Source: Mycobacterium sherrisii (GTDB taxonomy: Bacteria; Actinomycetota; Actinomycetes; Mycobacteriales; Mycobacteriaceae). Taken from it: a stretch of DNA of 64,000 bases. Below are positions 50,681 through 58,632 of the stretch, in pieces. Location: contig NZ_LQPT01000019.1 of NCBI RefSeq assembly GCF_002102355.1, positions 124,001-188,000 of the forward strand. The letters run 5' to 3'. Positions within the stretch are counted from its first letter, which is position 1. Every line of letters starts with the position of its first letter. Made by a program: the position numbers and the translations under genes. The notes beneath the pieces were generated by a model. That model was not told the DNA's origin. It saw only the letters and a list, made by a program, of their open reading frames with translations, and searched no databases.

Positions 50681-50708
50681 CCGGTATGGGGCATGGGCCC
50701 CATACCGG
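50681..50708. promoter_or_regulatory. 28-bp perfect palindrome before TetR (2), GGGG/CCCC family (site 5)
   Basis: Arms CCGGTATGGGGC and GCCCCATACCGG flank ATGG, with no mismatch, 23 bases upstream of the TetR ATG. Ideal autoregulatory operator; the core TGGGGC-N4-GCCCCA matches site 2 at 19506. No T-run follows, so a terminator is unlikely. Confidence 0.65.
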
Positions 50709-50731
50709 TGAACAGCCGGTAACCTTCTCGC

Positions 50732-51415
50732 ATGTCTGTCCAGGACTCCGCCCAACTGCCGGTGACACGTCGCGGACGAGCAACACGCGACCGGATCATC
50801 AGCTGTGCCGCGGAGTTGTTTGTGACCCAAGGCGTTTCCGCAGTCAGTCAGGATCGGGTGCGGCAGGCCGCCTCGGTCAGCGGTTCACAGTTGTCGCATT
50901 ACTTTGCCGACAAGTCCGCACTGGTACGAGCCGTCATCGTTCGGCAGACCGAGGTGCTGCTCGACTTTCATCGACAACCCGCGTTGAACAATCTGGACAC
51001 CTTCGAGGACTTCGAGAAGTGGGTCGAGCTGACGTTGGTGGCGGCTCGGCGGCAAAATCGCCGCCAAGGGCTGCCGACGTTCGGGTTGCTGGCCGGCCAA
51101 CTCGGAAAGCAGGACGAGCAGACGCGCGAACTGTTGGCCGATGGTTACCGGCAATGGACGGCGCTCTTCCGCCGCAGTCTGACGCGAATGAAGAAGAACG
51201 GGTTGCTGGTCGAGTCCGCCAGTCCCACCGTCCTTGCCAATGTGTTGGTGACGGCTCACGAGGGCGGTGGACTGATGACTCGCGCGTACGGCAAGACCTG
51301 GCCGGATCGCGAGGCGCTGTCTTTCGCATTGAACTACCTGCGCCAGTTCGCCGCTCACCCGCGTGACCGGCGTCGGGCGCGGCCGTCGGCTCGGCCCGTG
51401 CGCAGTGCTCAATGA
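50732..51415 (+). CDS. TetR-family transcriptional regulator (2)
   Basis: 227 residues with a standard TetR HTH at about 14-62 (R-D-R-I-I-S-C-A-A-E-L-F-V, V-S-G-S-Q-L-S-H-Y-F-A-D-K). The ligand domain ends in L-N-Y-L-R-Q-F-A followed by a basic tail. It is a paralogue of the regulator at 48769. A 28-bp palindrome lies directly upstream. I infer that it represses itself, the GNAT at 50080, the gene at 49579, and in trans the GNAT/efflux genes at 19.6-21.6 kb. Confidence 0.9.
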   Translation: MSVQDSAQLPVTRRGRATRDRIISCAAELFVTQGVSAVSQDRVRQAASVSGSQLSHYFADKSALVRAVIVRQTEVLLDFHRQPALNNLDTFEDFEKWVELTLVAARRQNRRQGLPTFGLLAGQLGKQDEQTRELLADGYRQWTALFRRSLTRMKKNGLLVESASPTVLANVLVTAHEGGGLMTRAYGKTWPDREALSFALNYLRQFAAHPRDRRRARPSARPVRSAQ

Positions 51416-51608
51416 ACTCTCGGCCGTCAAACCCGTTGCGCCCGATCACTTCCACAGAACGCAGAATTCGCGCAGCGTCGCCGGCCCCCGGAACGCCGGG
51501 GCCCGGTCGACACGCCGCGCCCGGCCGTCTCCGGTTCGCCGAGCGTCGGCCATCCCGGTGATGCACACTGTCGGCATCGTCATGCCCACAGAGAAGGAAG
51601 TGCAGCCG

Positions 51609-51962
51609 ATGCAGCCCAACCGTTCATCCCGCTGGCTGGCCCTACCGATGCTGGTCGGTGCCGCCCTCGTCGGAAGCACTGCGACGGCGACCGCAACTCC
51701 CCAAGATGACGCCTACCTCGCCCAACTTCGGGCCGTCGGCCTGACCTGGCCGCCGCGGACCGAGGAGGCGCTCATCGGGGAGGCGCACCTCATCTGCTAC
51801 GACCTCTCCTGGGGGTGGACACCACAGGAGATCGCCGACGACGTGCATGCCCACTTGGACAAAAGAGGTGTGACGTTGTTGGACGTGGGCACCATGGTCA
51901 ACGCCGCGCATTCCACGTATTGCCCGGGCAACGTGTGCGATGCGCCAACGTTGTGCACCTAG
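51609..51962 (+). CDS. secreted DUF732-domain protein
   Basis: 117 residues from ATG 51609 (GAAGGAAG upstream; ATG 51582 is also in frame). Signal peptide to about T-A-T-A-T-P. DUF732 core: [32 protein letters not shown]. An extra C-terminal pair of cysteines (N-V-C-D, L-C-T) is present. It resembles the protein at 12763 closely in the core (L-x-W-P-P, I-A-D-D-V-H). The stop overlaps the convergent haemoglobin gene by 4 bases. Confidence 0.8.
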   Translation: MQPNRSSRWLALPMLVGAALVGSTATATATPQDDAYLAQLRAVGLTWPPRTEEALIGEAHLICYDLSWGWTPQEIADDVHAHLDKRGVTLLDVGTMVNAAHSTYCPGNVCDAPTLCT

Positions 51963-52348
51963 GCCACCGGGGCCGGCGCACCGCCCGAGGTGATGTCGTC
52001 GGCTAACGGAGCGACGGCAGCGATGATCTGGTCGACGGTGGTCGGCGGTACTCCGGCGTTCGTGAGCGCGTTGACGAGATGCCCGGCGACGAGCTCGAAG
52101 TGGTGCGCGCTGATCCCCCGCCCTTGATGCACCTGCTTCATCGCAGCGCCGGTGTAGGGTTCGGGTCCACCGAGTGCGGCCGAGAAAAACTCGACCTGCT
52201 TGCCCTTGAGTCGGTTCATGTTGGTGCCGGTGAAGAAGTCGCACAGATCGGCGTCAGCGAGCACGCGCTCATAGAAGTCGTGGACAACGCCCTCGATAGC
52301 CTCGTACCCGCCGATCTCGGCGTAAATGCTCGGTGAGCTGTCAGTCAT
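51959..52348 (-). CDS. glbN: truncated haemoglobin, group I (trHbN-like)
   Basis: A 129-residue 2-on-2 globin. It begins S-I-Y-A-E-I-G-G, has D-F-Y-E-R-V-L (Tyr B10), F-F-T-G-T-N-M (CD1 Phe), [11 protein letters not shown], and H-x-G-x-G-I-S-A-H-H-F (proximal His F8). Group I members detoxify nitric oxide by dioxygenation and bind oxygen tightly. This fits the oxidant-defence theme although no island operator precedes it. Compared with M. tuberculosis GlbN it lacks the short N-terminal pre-A extension. Confidence 0.88.
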   Translation of the reverse strand: MTDSSPSIYAEIGGYEAIEGVVHDFYERVLADADLCDFFTGTNMNRLKGKQVEFFSAALGGPEPYTGAAMKQVHQGRGISAHHFELVAGHLVNALTNAGVPPTTVDQIIAAVAPLADDITSGGAPAPVA

Positions 52349-52758
52349 CAGAGGAATATTTGAGGTTGCTTTGATGACGCGCTACGACAGAGAACCTCCG
52401 ACGTGATAGTGCTTTTGTCCCAGCCGGTCGCGTCCTGTTGCTGACGAAACCCGTTGTGCCGGCGGCGGTCAACGGCGTACCACCGTGGTCAGGACGATCC
52501 GTGAGTGCCGGAGGTAAGCCCCGGATCGCGATGGGTGCGGGGGCGCGTTCCACCCGGCCGGTTGCCGCAGTGCGGCCACCAAATTCGTTGCAGTTCAATA
52601 CTTGTCGGCGTACGGGGCTGCCGGGAAGGTTAACTGTCGGTGCGTCTGGCAGCCGCCGCGGGGCCGGGCGCGGGAACGGCTGGCCGTCGGTTGCCGAGCG
52701 AAGCGTCGGCCGGCGCCGAACAAGGATTCGGCGGTATCGCCGGGATGCGCGACGCGCG
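52349..52758. other. intergenic region, nothing recognised
   Basis: 410 bases between the start of the haemoglobin gene and the end of the antiporter gene. It must contain the glbN promoter. Open frames here have no plausible start or family, and I see no repeat or operator. Confidence 0.5.
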
Positions 52759-54273
52759 TTATTCGACTTCGCCGTACTCGTCGAACCAGTAGGCGAGTTT
52801 GCCGCGCCGACTCACCGCACGCAGCCTGGATTCGGCCGCGGCCCGCGTCTTGCTGGTGGTGACGATCAGCAATTCGTCGCCGGTCTCGATGCGGGTATCG
52901 GGAGTCGGGACGAAGGTGTGGCCATCACGAATGATCAGCGTGATCACCGCGGGGTCGGGCAACCGGAGTTCGAGGATGGTGACATTGTGCAGCCGCGACG
53001 GCGCCTGCACGGTCATGGTCAGCAGCTCCGCATCGAGCATGTCCAGTGGCGCCGCCTCGACCTGGATTTCCCGGGTGGCTTCGCGGGAGATCAGCCCCAG
53101 CCGCTGCGCCACCGGGCGCAGGCTCGGGCCTTGCACCAGGGTGAACACCACCACGAGCAGGAAGACGATGTTCAACAGCCGATAACTGCCGGCCACCCCG
53201 GCCACGACCGGGAAGGTCGCCAGCACGATCGGAACCGCTCCCCGCAGACCCGCCCACGACAGGAAAATCTGCTCGCGCCAGGGGATGCGAAACCACACGA
53301 GCGAGGTGACGACCGAGAGCGGACGGGCGACGAGCAGCAGGACGGTCCCAACGACGATCGCTGGGATCACGTCATCCGCCAGGTCGCTGGGATTGACCAG
53401 CAGTCCCAACAGCACGAACAGTCCGATCTGTGCCAGCCAGCCGACCCCTTCGGCGAACGACCGGGTTGCCGAGCGGTGTGGGAGCCCCGAGTTGGCCAGG
53501 ACCACCGCGGACAGATAGGCGGCGATGAATCCGCTCGCGTGGGCCTCGCCAGCGGCGGCGAACGCAACGAGGCCCAGGCCGAACGTCGCGATCGGGTACA
53601 GACCCGAGGCCGGTAGCGCGATGCGCCGCAGCGCGAAAGCCCCCAGGTAGCCCACGGCCACTCCACCCGCCGCGCCGCCAAAGAGCTCCGCGACCAGGTC
53701 GACGACCGCACCCTGCGGCTCGAACTCGAACGGCACGACGCTGAACATCAGCACCAGGATCACCCCCGGCGCGTCGTTGAAACCGGACTCGGCCTCGAGG
53801 AGTCCCGCGACCCGACGGGGCAGCGGCAGCACGCGAAGGACGGAAAACACCGCGGCGGCGTCGGTCGAGGAGACGATGGCTCCGAGCAACAGGGCGAGCT
53901 GCCAGTCGGCGCCCAGCAGCAGGTGCGTCAAACAGGCCGTCACGACCGCGCTGATGACGACGCCGACCGTGGCCAACGCGACCGCGGGGGCCAGCACCTT
54001 GCGGATGTCGGTGAACCGGGTCGTCAACCCGCCTTCGATCAGGATGAGGGCCAGCGCCGCGGTGCCGACGTTGCGGGCCAGTTCCACGTCATCGAACTGG
54101 AGGCCGAGCGCGTCCTCGCCGAGCACCACCCCGACGAGCAGGAAGAACAACAGACTGGGGAACCCGACCCGGCTTGCCACGCGGGTACCGACGATGCTGG
54201 CCAGCAGCACGAGGCCACCGATCAGCAACGTCAGATACAGCTGCTGCAAGCTCATTTCATTCCCGTCGGACAT
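52759..54273 (-). CDS. CPA1-family K+(Na+)/H+ antiporter with C-terminal TrkA_C domain
   Basis: 504 residues. About 12 spans (residues 10-400) have the antiporter core S-S-T-D-A-A-A-V-F near 135-143 and the E-S-G-F-N-D-A-P-G-V motif near 163-172, whose Asp carries protons. A cytosolic RCK_C/TrkA_C regulatory domain at about 415-480 contains L-P-D-P-A-V-I-T-L-I-I-R-D-G. This is the CvrA/NhaP2-like architecture for potassium or sodium efflux. The start is ATG 54271-54273, or a second ATG 18 bases in. It is divergent from a TrkA-type gene, so the region deals with K+ homeostasis. Confidence 0.9.
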   Translation of the reverse strand: MSDGNEMSLQQLYLTLLIGGLVLLASIVGTRVASRVGFPSLLFFLLVGVVLGEDALGLQFDDVELARNVGTAALALILIEGGLTTRFTDIRKVLAPAVALATVGVVISAVVTACLTHLLLGADWQLALLLGAIVSSTDAAAVFSVLRVLPLPRRVAGLLEAESGFNDAPGVILVLMFSVVPFEFEPQGAVVDLVAELFGGAAGGVAVGYLGAFALRRIALPASGLYPIATFGLGLVAFAAAGEAHASGFIAAYLSAVVLANSGLPHRSATRSFAEGVGWLAQIGLFVLLGLLVNPSDLADDVIPAIVVGTVLLLVARPLSVVTSLVWFRIPWREQIFLSWAGLRGAVPIVLATFPVVAGVAGSYRLLNIVFLLVVVFTLVQGPSLRPVAQRLGLISREATREIQVEAAPLDMLDAELLTMTVQAPSRLHNVTILELRLPDPAVITLIIRDGHTFVPTPDTRIETGDELLIVTTSKTRAAAESRLRAVSRRGKLAYWFDEYGEVE

Positions 54274-54300
54274 GTCCCGGCAGCGGTCGCCGGATCAGCA

Positions 54301-54330
54301 CTCATCTACGGACCACTCATCTACGGACAA
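54301..54330. repeat. 15-bp tandem repeat in the divergent antiporter/TrkA promoter region
   Basis: ACTCATCTACGGACC at 54301-54315 is followed directly by ACTCATCTACGGACA at 54316-54330: two copies, 14 of 15 identical. It lies 27 bases upstream of the antiporter ATG (minus) and 122 upstream of the TrkA start. A direct-repeat regulatory site or simple slippage. Confidence 0.7.
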
Positions 54331-54452
54331 GGGCGCCGTTGGCGTGCTGCCAGTAAATCAGTACCGCCTCGCCGTTCGCTCACCGTGGCCGTGGCCGGAC
54401 CCGGGCCCGGCCCACGTGGATGAGACAAAATGACTGGGTGGCGAAGCGGAAA

Positions 54453-55151
54453 ATGCGAATCGGGATTGCCGGGGCAGGCAAGATCGGCCGTTCGGTCGCG
54501 GGTGAGTTGTTGGACAGTGGCCACAAGATTTTGTTGATCGAGCGTGAACGGAGCAATTTCGAGCCGCGCACGGTTCCCGGCGCGGACTGGCTGAATGCCG
54601 ACGCGTGCGAGTTGACCGCATTGCAGGAGGCGGGGCTGCAGACGTGCGACGTCGTGATCGCCGCGACCGGAGACGACAAATCCAATCTGGTGGTCGGACT
54701 GCTGGCCAAGGTCGAATTCGGGGTGCCCCGGGTGGTGGCGCGCATCAACGACGTCCGCAACGCGTGGCTGTTCACCCAGACCTGGGGCATCGACGTGGCG
54801 GTCTCGACGCCGGACGCGATGGTCGCCGGCATCGAGGGCGCCATCGACGTCGGGCATTTGGTGCGATTGATGGCTCTGCACGAAGGGCGCGCGGCGCTGA
54901 CGAAACTCACGCTGCCCGAGGGCAATCCGCTGGTGGGGCAGCAAATGCGCGATTTGGAGCTGCCCGAGAACACCGTCCTGGTCACCGTCCTTCGGCGCGA
55001 CGAGGTGATCGTTCCGCGGCCCGGTGATGTGCTGGAAGCCGGCGACGAGATGTTGTTCGTCAGCAACGACGCCCTGGAGCTGTCGCGGAAGGCCGACAAG
55101 GACGGGCCGCTGTGGGGGGCGATCCGCCGGGCCTGGCGGGCCGATACCTGA
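54453..55151 (+). CDS. TrkA-family NAD-binding potassium-uptake regulatory protein (CeoC/TrkB-like)
   Basis: 232 residues from ATG 54453; GTG 54438 would add five. RCK_N domain: G-I-A-G-A-G-K-I-G-R-S-V-A at about 3-15, the acidic E-R of I-E-R at the end of strand 2, A-A-T-G-D-D-K-S-N near 74-82, then an RCK_C domain from about 140 (L-T-L-P-E-G-N-P-L-V-G). Such proteins gate Trk potassium channels with NAD(H) or nucleotides. Resembles M. tuberculosis Rv2691/Rv2692 but stands alone, divergent from a K+/H+ antiporter; no Trk membrane subunit is in the window. Confidence 0.87.
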   Translation: MRIGIAGAGKIGRSVAGELLDSGHKILLIERERSNFEPRTVPGADWLNADACELTALQEAGLQTCDVVIAATGDDKSNLVVGLLAKVEFGVPRVVARINDVRNAWLFTQTWGIDVAVSTPDAMVAGIEGAIDVGHLVRLMALHEGRAALTKLTLPEGNPLVGQQMRDLELPENTVLVTVLRRDEVIVPRPGDVLEAGDEMLFVSNDALELSRKADKDGPLWGAIRRAWRADT

Positions 55152-55175
55152 GGGTGATCCGAGGGTGGGCTGCGG

Positions 55176-56687
55176 CTAGGGCAGCACGGTGTGCATCAAC
55201 ATCACGTCGTATGCCGACCACAGCGACAGGTTGAAGTACAGGTCTCGGCCCGACGACCACGGATGGATCATCGGCGCGTAGATGCCGCCGGGCATCTGGA
55301 ACGACGAGACCAGCGGTTGCTCGTCACTCCACGGCCCCACCGGCGTCGGCGCGGTCCTGGCGACGACGTCGTTGCTACCGCCGTTGGTGTACAACACCAA
55401 GTACTGCTTGAGGTAGTTGTTGTACTGGGCCGACATCTCGCCGACCGGACCCGGCCACAGCGGGGTCGCCGCACCCGGGTTCGCGGGCACCCAGCGTCCG
55501 CCATTGTCGCCGTTCCAGTATTGGTACTTACTCAGGTCCGGCAGTTGGTTCGGCGGGACACGGGACAGGAACACCGCGCCGCCACGGCCCGAGGGCGTGC
55601 CGAAGTTGTAGAGATAGCCGTCCTGCCCCTTCATGAAGGCGCCCATTTGGAAGTTCTCGTTGCCCGGGGTGAACCCGAACCCCGGCACCGTGTCGGGCGC
55701 AGCGGTGCGGATGGAGCTGGGGAAGATCCCCCAGTTAGTGCCGTTGTCGTTCGACCTGGCGATCGCGGAATAGTTGGTCGACCATTCACCGTCGCGGCCC
55801 CAGCGCCGAATCGACATATAACTCATGTACTGCGTTCGCCCAATCGAAATGGCCGAAGTCGGAATGATTCCCGTTTCGTGGGTCGCCTTGTGAATGGTGT
55901 TGACGACCTGCTTGGAAAGGCCGTTGGTCCACACCGGGGAGCCCGAATAGTTGTTGTTGGGCACACCGTCGGCAAAGTGGATGCCCTGCGACAGGTCATG
56001 GTCATTGCTGCGGAACAGCACGTTGTACCGCCACTGCTGGCCGCGCACCTTGCAGTAACCAAAGGTGTCACCGAAAGCCATCAAAGCCTGGCGATTGGCG
56101 GGATCGCCGTTGTCCCAGACGATCCCGAGGTCAGTCCCGGAGATGCCGAAGCGCTGCAGCGTCTTGTTCGGACCGTTCGGACCGGTGACCCAGTCGACCA
56201 ACGACGTCGGCGATCCCGCGATCTGGGCCGGCGGTGGGAGCGCGGCGTCGGGCGCGGGTTGCTGCGCGGGCTGGGCCGCCGGCGGGGCCGCATTCGGCCG
56301 CAGCGGCGTGGCGTTCGGCGACTGCGGCAGGCCCGGCGCCGGGGGATTCGGCGCGGGCGGCGGCACGACGCCGGCCTGCGGAACCATCGGCGCGGAGTAC
56401 CGCTGCGCGCCGGTGTTGGGCTTGAGCAACGACGAGATCAGTGGGCCCAGTTTGGGTAGCGGTGCTTGGTCATTGGCGTGCGACGGCCGTCGCCCCGTCG
56501 GTGGCTGGACGACCGGCTGCGGGGCGGGCATCGCCGGTGGCGCAGCGGGAGGGTCGATATTGGCCTCGGGCGCACCGCAGGGCGTGGCATTTGCTGCCGG
56601 CGCGGGTCCTGCCGCGACGATGTAGGCGATAGCGGCCACCGGCACCACCGCTAGCGACATGGTCCGAAGAATCCCCGACAAACTCAT
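55176..56687 (-). CDS. exported DUF4185 protein (GH183-type endo-D-arabinanase candidate)
   Basis: 503 residues: signal peptide to about A-A-N-A near residue 34, a long Pro/Ala-rich linker (about 40-160), then a DUF4185 beta-propeller-like domain. The domain contains G-I-S-G-T-D-L-G near 180, W-D-N-G, F-G-D-T-F-G, N-D-H-D-L-S-Q-G-I-H-F and S-A-Q-Y-N-N-Y-L near 430. DUF4185 proteins of mycobacteria have been assigned to GH183, enzymes that cut D-arabinan of arabinogalactan and lipoarabinomannan. A wall-remodelling role is therefore likely. ATG after GGAAGGG. Confidence 0.85.
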   Translation of the reverse strand: MSLSGILRTMSLAVVPVAAIAYIVAAGPAPAANATPCGAPEANIDPPAAPPAMPAPQPVVQPPTGRRPSHANDQAPLPKLGPLISSLLKPNTGAQRYSAPMVPQAGVVPPPAPNPPAPGLPQSPNATPLRPNAAPPAAQPAQQPAPDAALPPPAQIAGSPTSLVDWVTGPNGPNKTLQRFGISGTDLGIVWDNGDPANRQALMAFGDTFGYCKVRGQQWRYNVLFRSNDHDLSQGIHFADGVPNNNYSGSPVWTNGLSKQVVNTIHKATHETGIIPTSAISIGRTQYMSYMSIRRWGRDGEWSTNYSAIARSNDNGTNWGIFPSSIRTAAPDTVPGFGFTPGNENFQMGAFMKGQDGYLYNFGTPSGRGGAVFLSRVPPNQLPDLSKYQYWNGDNGGRWVPANPGAATPLWPGPVGEMSAQYNNYLKQYLVLYTNGGSNDVVARTAPTPVGPWSDEQPLVSSFQMPGGIYAPMIHPWSSGRDLYFNLSLWSAYDVMLMHTVLP

Positions 56688-57030
56688 ACCCTTCCAGTAG
56701 CGAGACGCCGCATTGACGTTCGCGTTGGCTCATGTGACGATAGTGATCAACGGGACTCATGTGACCAGCCATCAGCTAATAGGTATATATCCGTGACCGT
56801 GTCGAAACCGAGGCTTCCGAGGCCTGCGACGCCGCCACGTGGCATTTGCTAGCCGCGCCCTTCGACGGAGTCCGCCACACCCGATCGACAACGCCGACGG
56901 TGGAGCGACGCCGCAACGACAAGCACCGATGTCACCGTTGTCGCGCCGCGCGCTCGATCACTTTGCCGCCTAAGCTGTGATCCGCCGCACACCTCCAACG
57001 GTGTGGACGGTCCGCCAAGGAGGACGACCG
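56688..57030. promoter_or_regulatory. divergent intergenic region between DUF4185 and MHS transporter genes
   Basis: 343 bases. It holds both promoters. A 10-base direct repeat CTCATGTGAC occurs at 56729-56738 and 56756-56765 (27 bases apart), near an AT-rich TAGGTATATAT at about 56780-56790 that may be part of a promoter. No gene is supported. Confidence 0.5.
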
Positions 57031-58404
57031 GTGAGCCCTGATAACCCGCTGCGGCCGAACGGATCCGGACGCGCATACCTTCGCCGAGTGGTCGCCGCCT
57101 CCATGGCCGGCACCATCGTCGAGTGGTACGAATTCTTTCTCTACGGCACCGCGGCCACGTTGGTGTTCGGGAAGGTCTTTTTCGCCAAGGGCGGCACCGA
57201 CCTCGACGCCGTCTTCGCCGCCTTCGTGACCTACGCGGTGGGCTTCGCGGCGCGCCCGCTGGGCGGGGTCGTGTTCGGCCAACTCGGAGATCGGTACGGG
57301 CGCAAGAAACTCCTGCAGCTGAGCCTGGTGCTGGTGGGCGTCGCGACATTCCTGATGGGTTGTCTGCCCACCTTCGCCCAAATCGGATACTGGGCGCCGA
57401 CACTGTTGGTGGTGCTGAGGTTCATTCAGGGCTTCGCCGTCGGCGGCGAGTGGGGCGGCGCCGTGCTGCTGGTCGCCGAGCACAGCCCGAACGCCGGCCG
57501 CGGCTTCTGGGCGAGCTGGCCGCAATGCGGTGTACCGGGCGGCAACCTGTTGGCCACCGCGGTACTGCTGGTGCTCACCTCGACCCTGTCCGACGCGGCG
57601 TTCCTCAGCTGGGGCTGGCGGGTAGCCTTCTGGTTGTCCGCGGTGGTGGTGTTGATCGGCTACTACATCCGAACCAAGGTATCCGACGCCCCGCTCTTCT
57701 TGGCAGCCCAAGAAGAGGCCGAGCGCACGAAAGACGACCGGGTGGGCGTGGTCGAAGCGATAAAGCGTTATCCCCGCGGCATTTTGACCGCCATGGGGCT
57801 ACGTGTGGGCGAGAACATCATGTACTACCTGGTGGTCACCTTCTCGATCACCTACCTCAAGGTGCACGTGCACGCGGACACCAAAACCATCTTGTGGTGG
57901 CTGCTGGCCGCAAACGCGGTACATTTCGCGGTCATCCCATTCTTCGGGGGCCTCAGCGACCGATTCGGCAGGCGCCCAGTCTATTTCGTCGGTTCGCTGG
58001 CTGGCGGAACCTGGGGATTTTTCGCCTTCCCGATGATGAACAGCGGTAACAACGCGATCATCATGTCGGCGGTCGTCATCGGCCTGGTGTTCCATGGGCT
58101 CATGTACGCGGTCCAGCCGTCGATCATGGCGGAGATGTTTCCGACCCGGATGCGCTACTCGGGTATTTCGCTGGGCTACCAGGTCACGTCGATCGTGGCC
58201 GGGTCGCTGGCACCGATCATCGCGGTTCGCCTGCTCGAGATGTACAAGTCCGCGGTGCCCATCGCCTGGTATCTGGCCGCGGCCGCCGCGGTGAGCGCCG
58301 TGGCCGCGTTGGCCGCCCGCGAGACGAAGGGCATCGATCTCGCCGAGTTGGACCGCGCCGACGTCGCGGGTGCCCACGCGCAGCTCGTCGAGGGCGCCGT
58401 CTAG
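57031..58404 (+). CDS. MFS metabolite:H+ symporter family (MHS) transporter
   Basis: 457 residues from GTG 57031, with AAGGAGG at 57017-57023; the frame upstream to 56977 is not used. Twelve spans. MHS signatures: G-T-I-V-E-W-Y-E-F-F-L-Y-G at about 28-40 in TM1, G-Q-L-G-D-R-Y-G-R-K-K near 86-96, R-F-I-Q-G-F-A-V-G-G-E-W-G-G-A, and S-D-R-F-G-R-R-P. The family imports carboxylates, proline/betaine or aromatic acids; the substrate is unknown. A terminator-like hairpin follows 160 bases downstream. Confidence 0.88.
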   Translation: MSPDNPLRPNGSGRAYLRRVVAASMAGTIVEWYEFFLYGTAATLVFGKVFFAKGGTDLDAVFAAFVTYAVGFAARPLGGVVFGQLGDRYGRKKLLQLSLVLVGVATFLMGCLPTFAQIGYWAPTLLVVLRFIQGFAVGGEWGGAVLLVAEHSPNAGRGFWASWPQCGVPGGNLLATAVLLVLTSTLSDAAFLSWGWRVAFWLSAVVVLIGYYIRTKVSDAPLFLAAQEEAERTKDDRVGVVEAIKRYPRGILTAMGLRVGENIMYYLVVTFSITYLKVHVHADTKTILWWLLAANAVHFAVIPFFGGLSDRFGRRPVYFVGSLAGGTWGFFAFPMMNSGNNAIIMSAVVIGLVFHGLMYAVQPSIMAEMFPTRMRYSGISLGYQVTSIVAGSLAPIIAVRLLEMYKSAVPIAWYLAAAAAVSAVAALAARETKGIDLAELDRADVAGAHAQLVEGAV

Positions 58405-58562
58405 CTTGGCGCGTCCGTCACCAGGGCAAAGCCCGGGCCACGCCGGCCCCGCGTCGAAATGGCCGCGGCATCAATGTGGTGTCCCCACGTTTGCCTGCCC
58501 CCAGGGATGGTAATGCCCCAACAGGGTGGACGTGCTCGGCCGGCCGGGGCGTCCACCTAGGT

Positions 58563-58603
58563 CCCGTCGGTTCAGCCCGAGAGCCGACGGGTCCGCCTTT
58601 TTC
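58563..58603 (+). terminator. putative intrinsic terminator
   Basis: Stem CCCGTCGG (58563-58570) with CCGACGGG (58584-58591), 13-base loop, then TCCGCCTTTTTC. It lies between the MHS transporter gene and the thiolase gene. Mycobacteria rarely use canonical terminators, so moderate support. Confidence 0.5.
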
Positions 58604-58632
58604 GGGGCGGCGCAGGAGTAGCGTGCGCTGGT

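Noticed and set aside
52341-52598. 85-codon minus-strand frame in the haemoglobin/antiporter gap
   Set aside because: No ribosome-binding site, low-complexity composition and overlap with the haemoglobin start region.
52438-53616. 392-codon plus-strand frame opposite the antiporter gene
   Set aside because: Arg/Gln/Gly/His-rich composition typical of the antisense of GC-rich membrane-protein genes.
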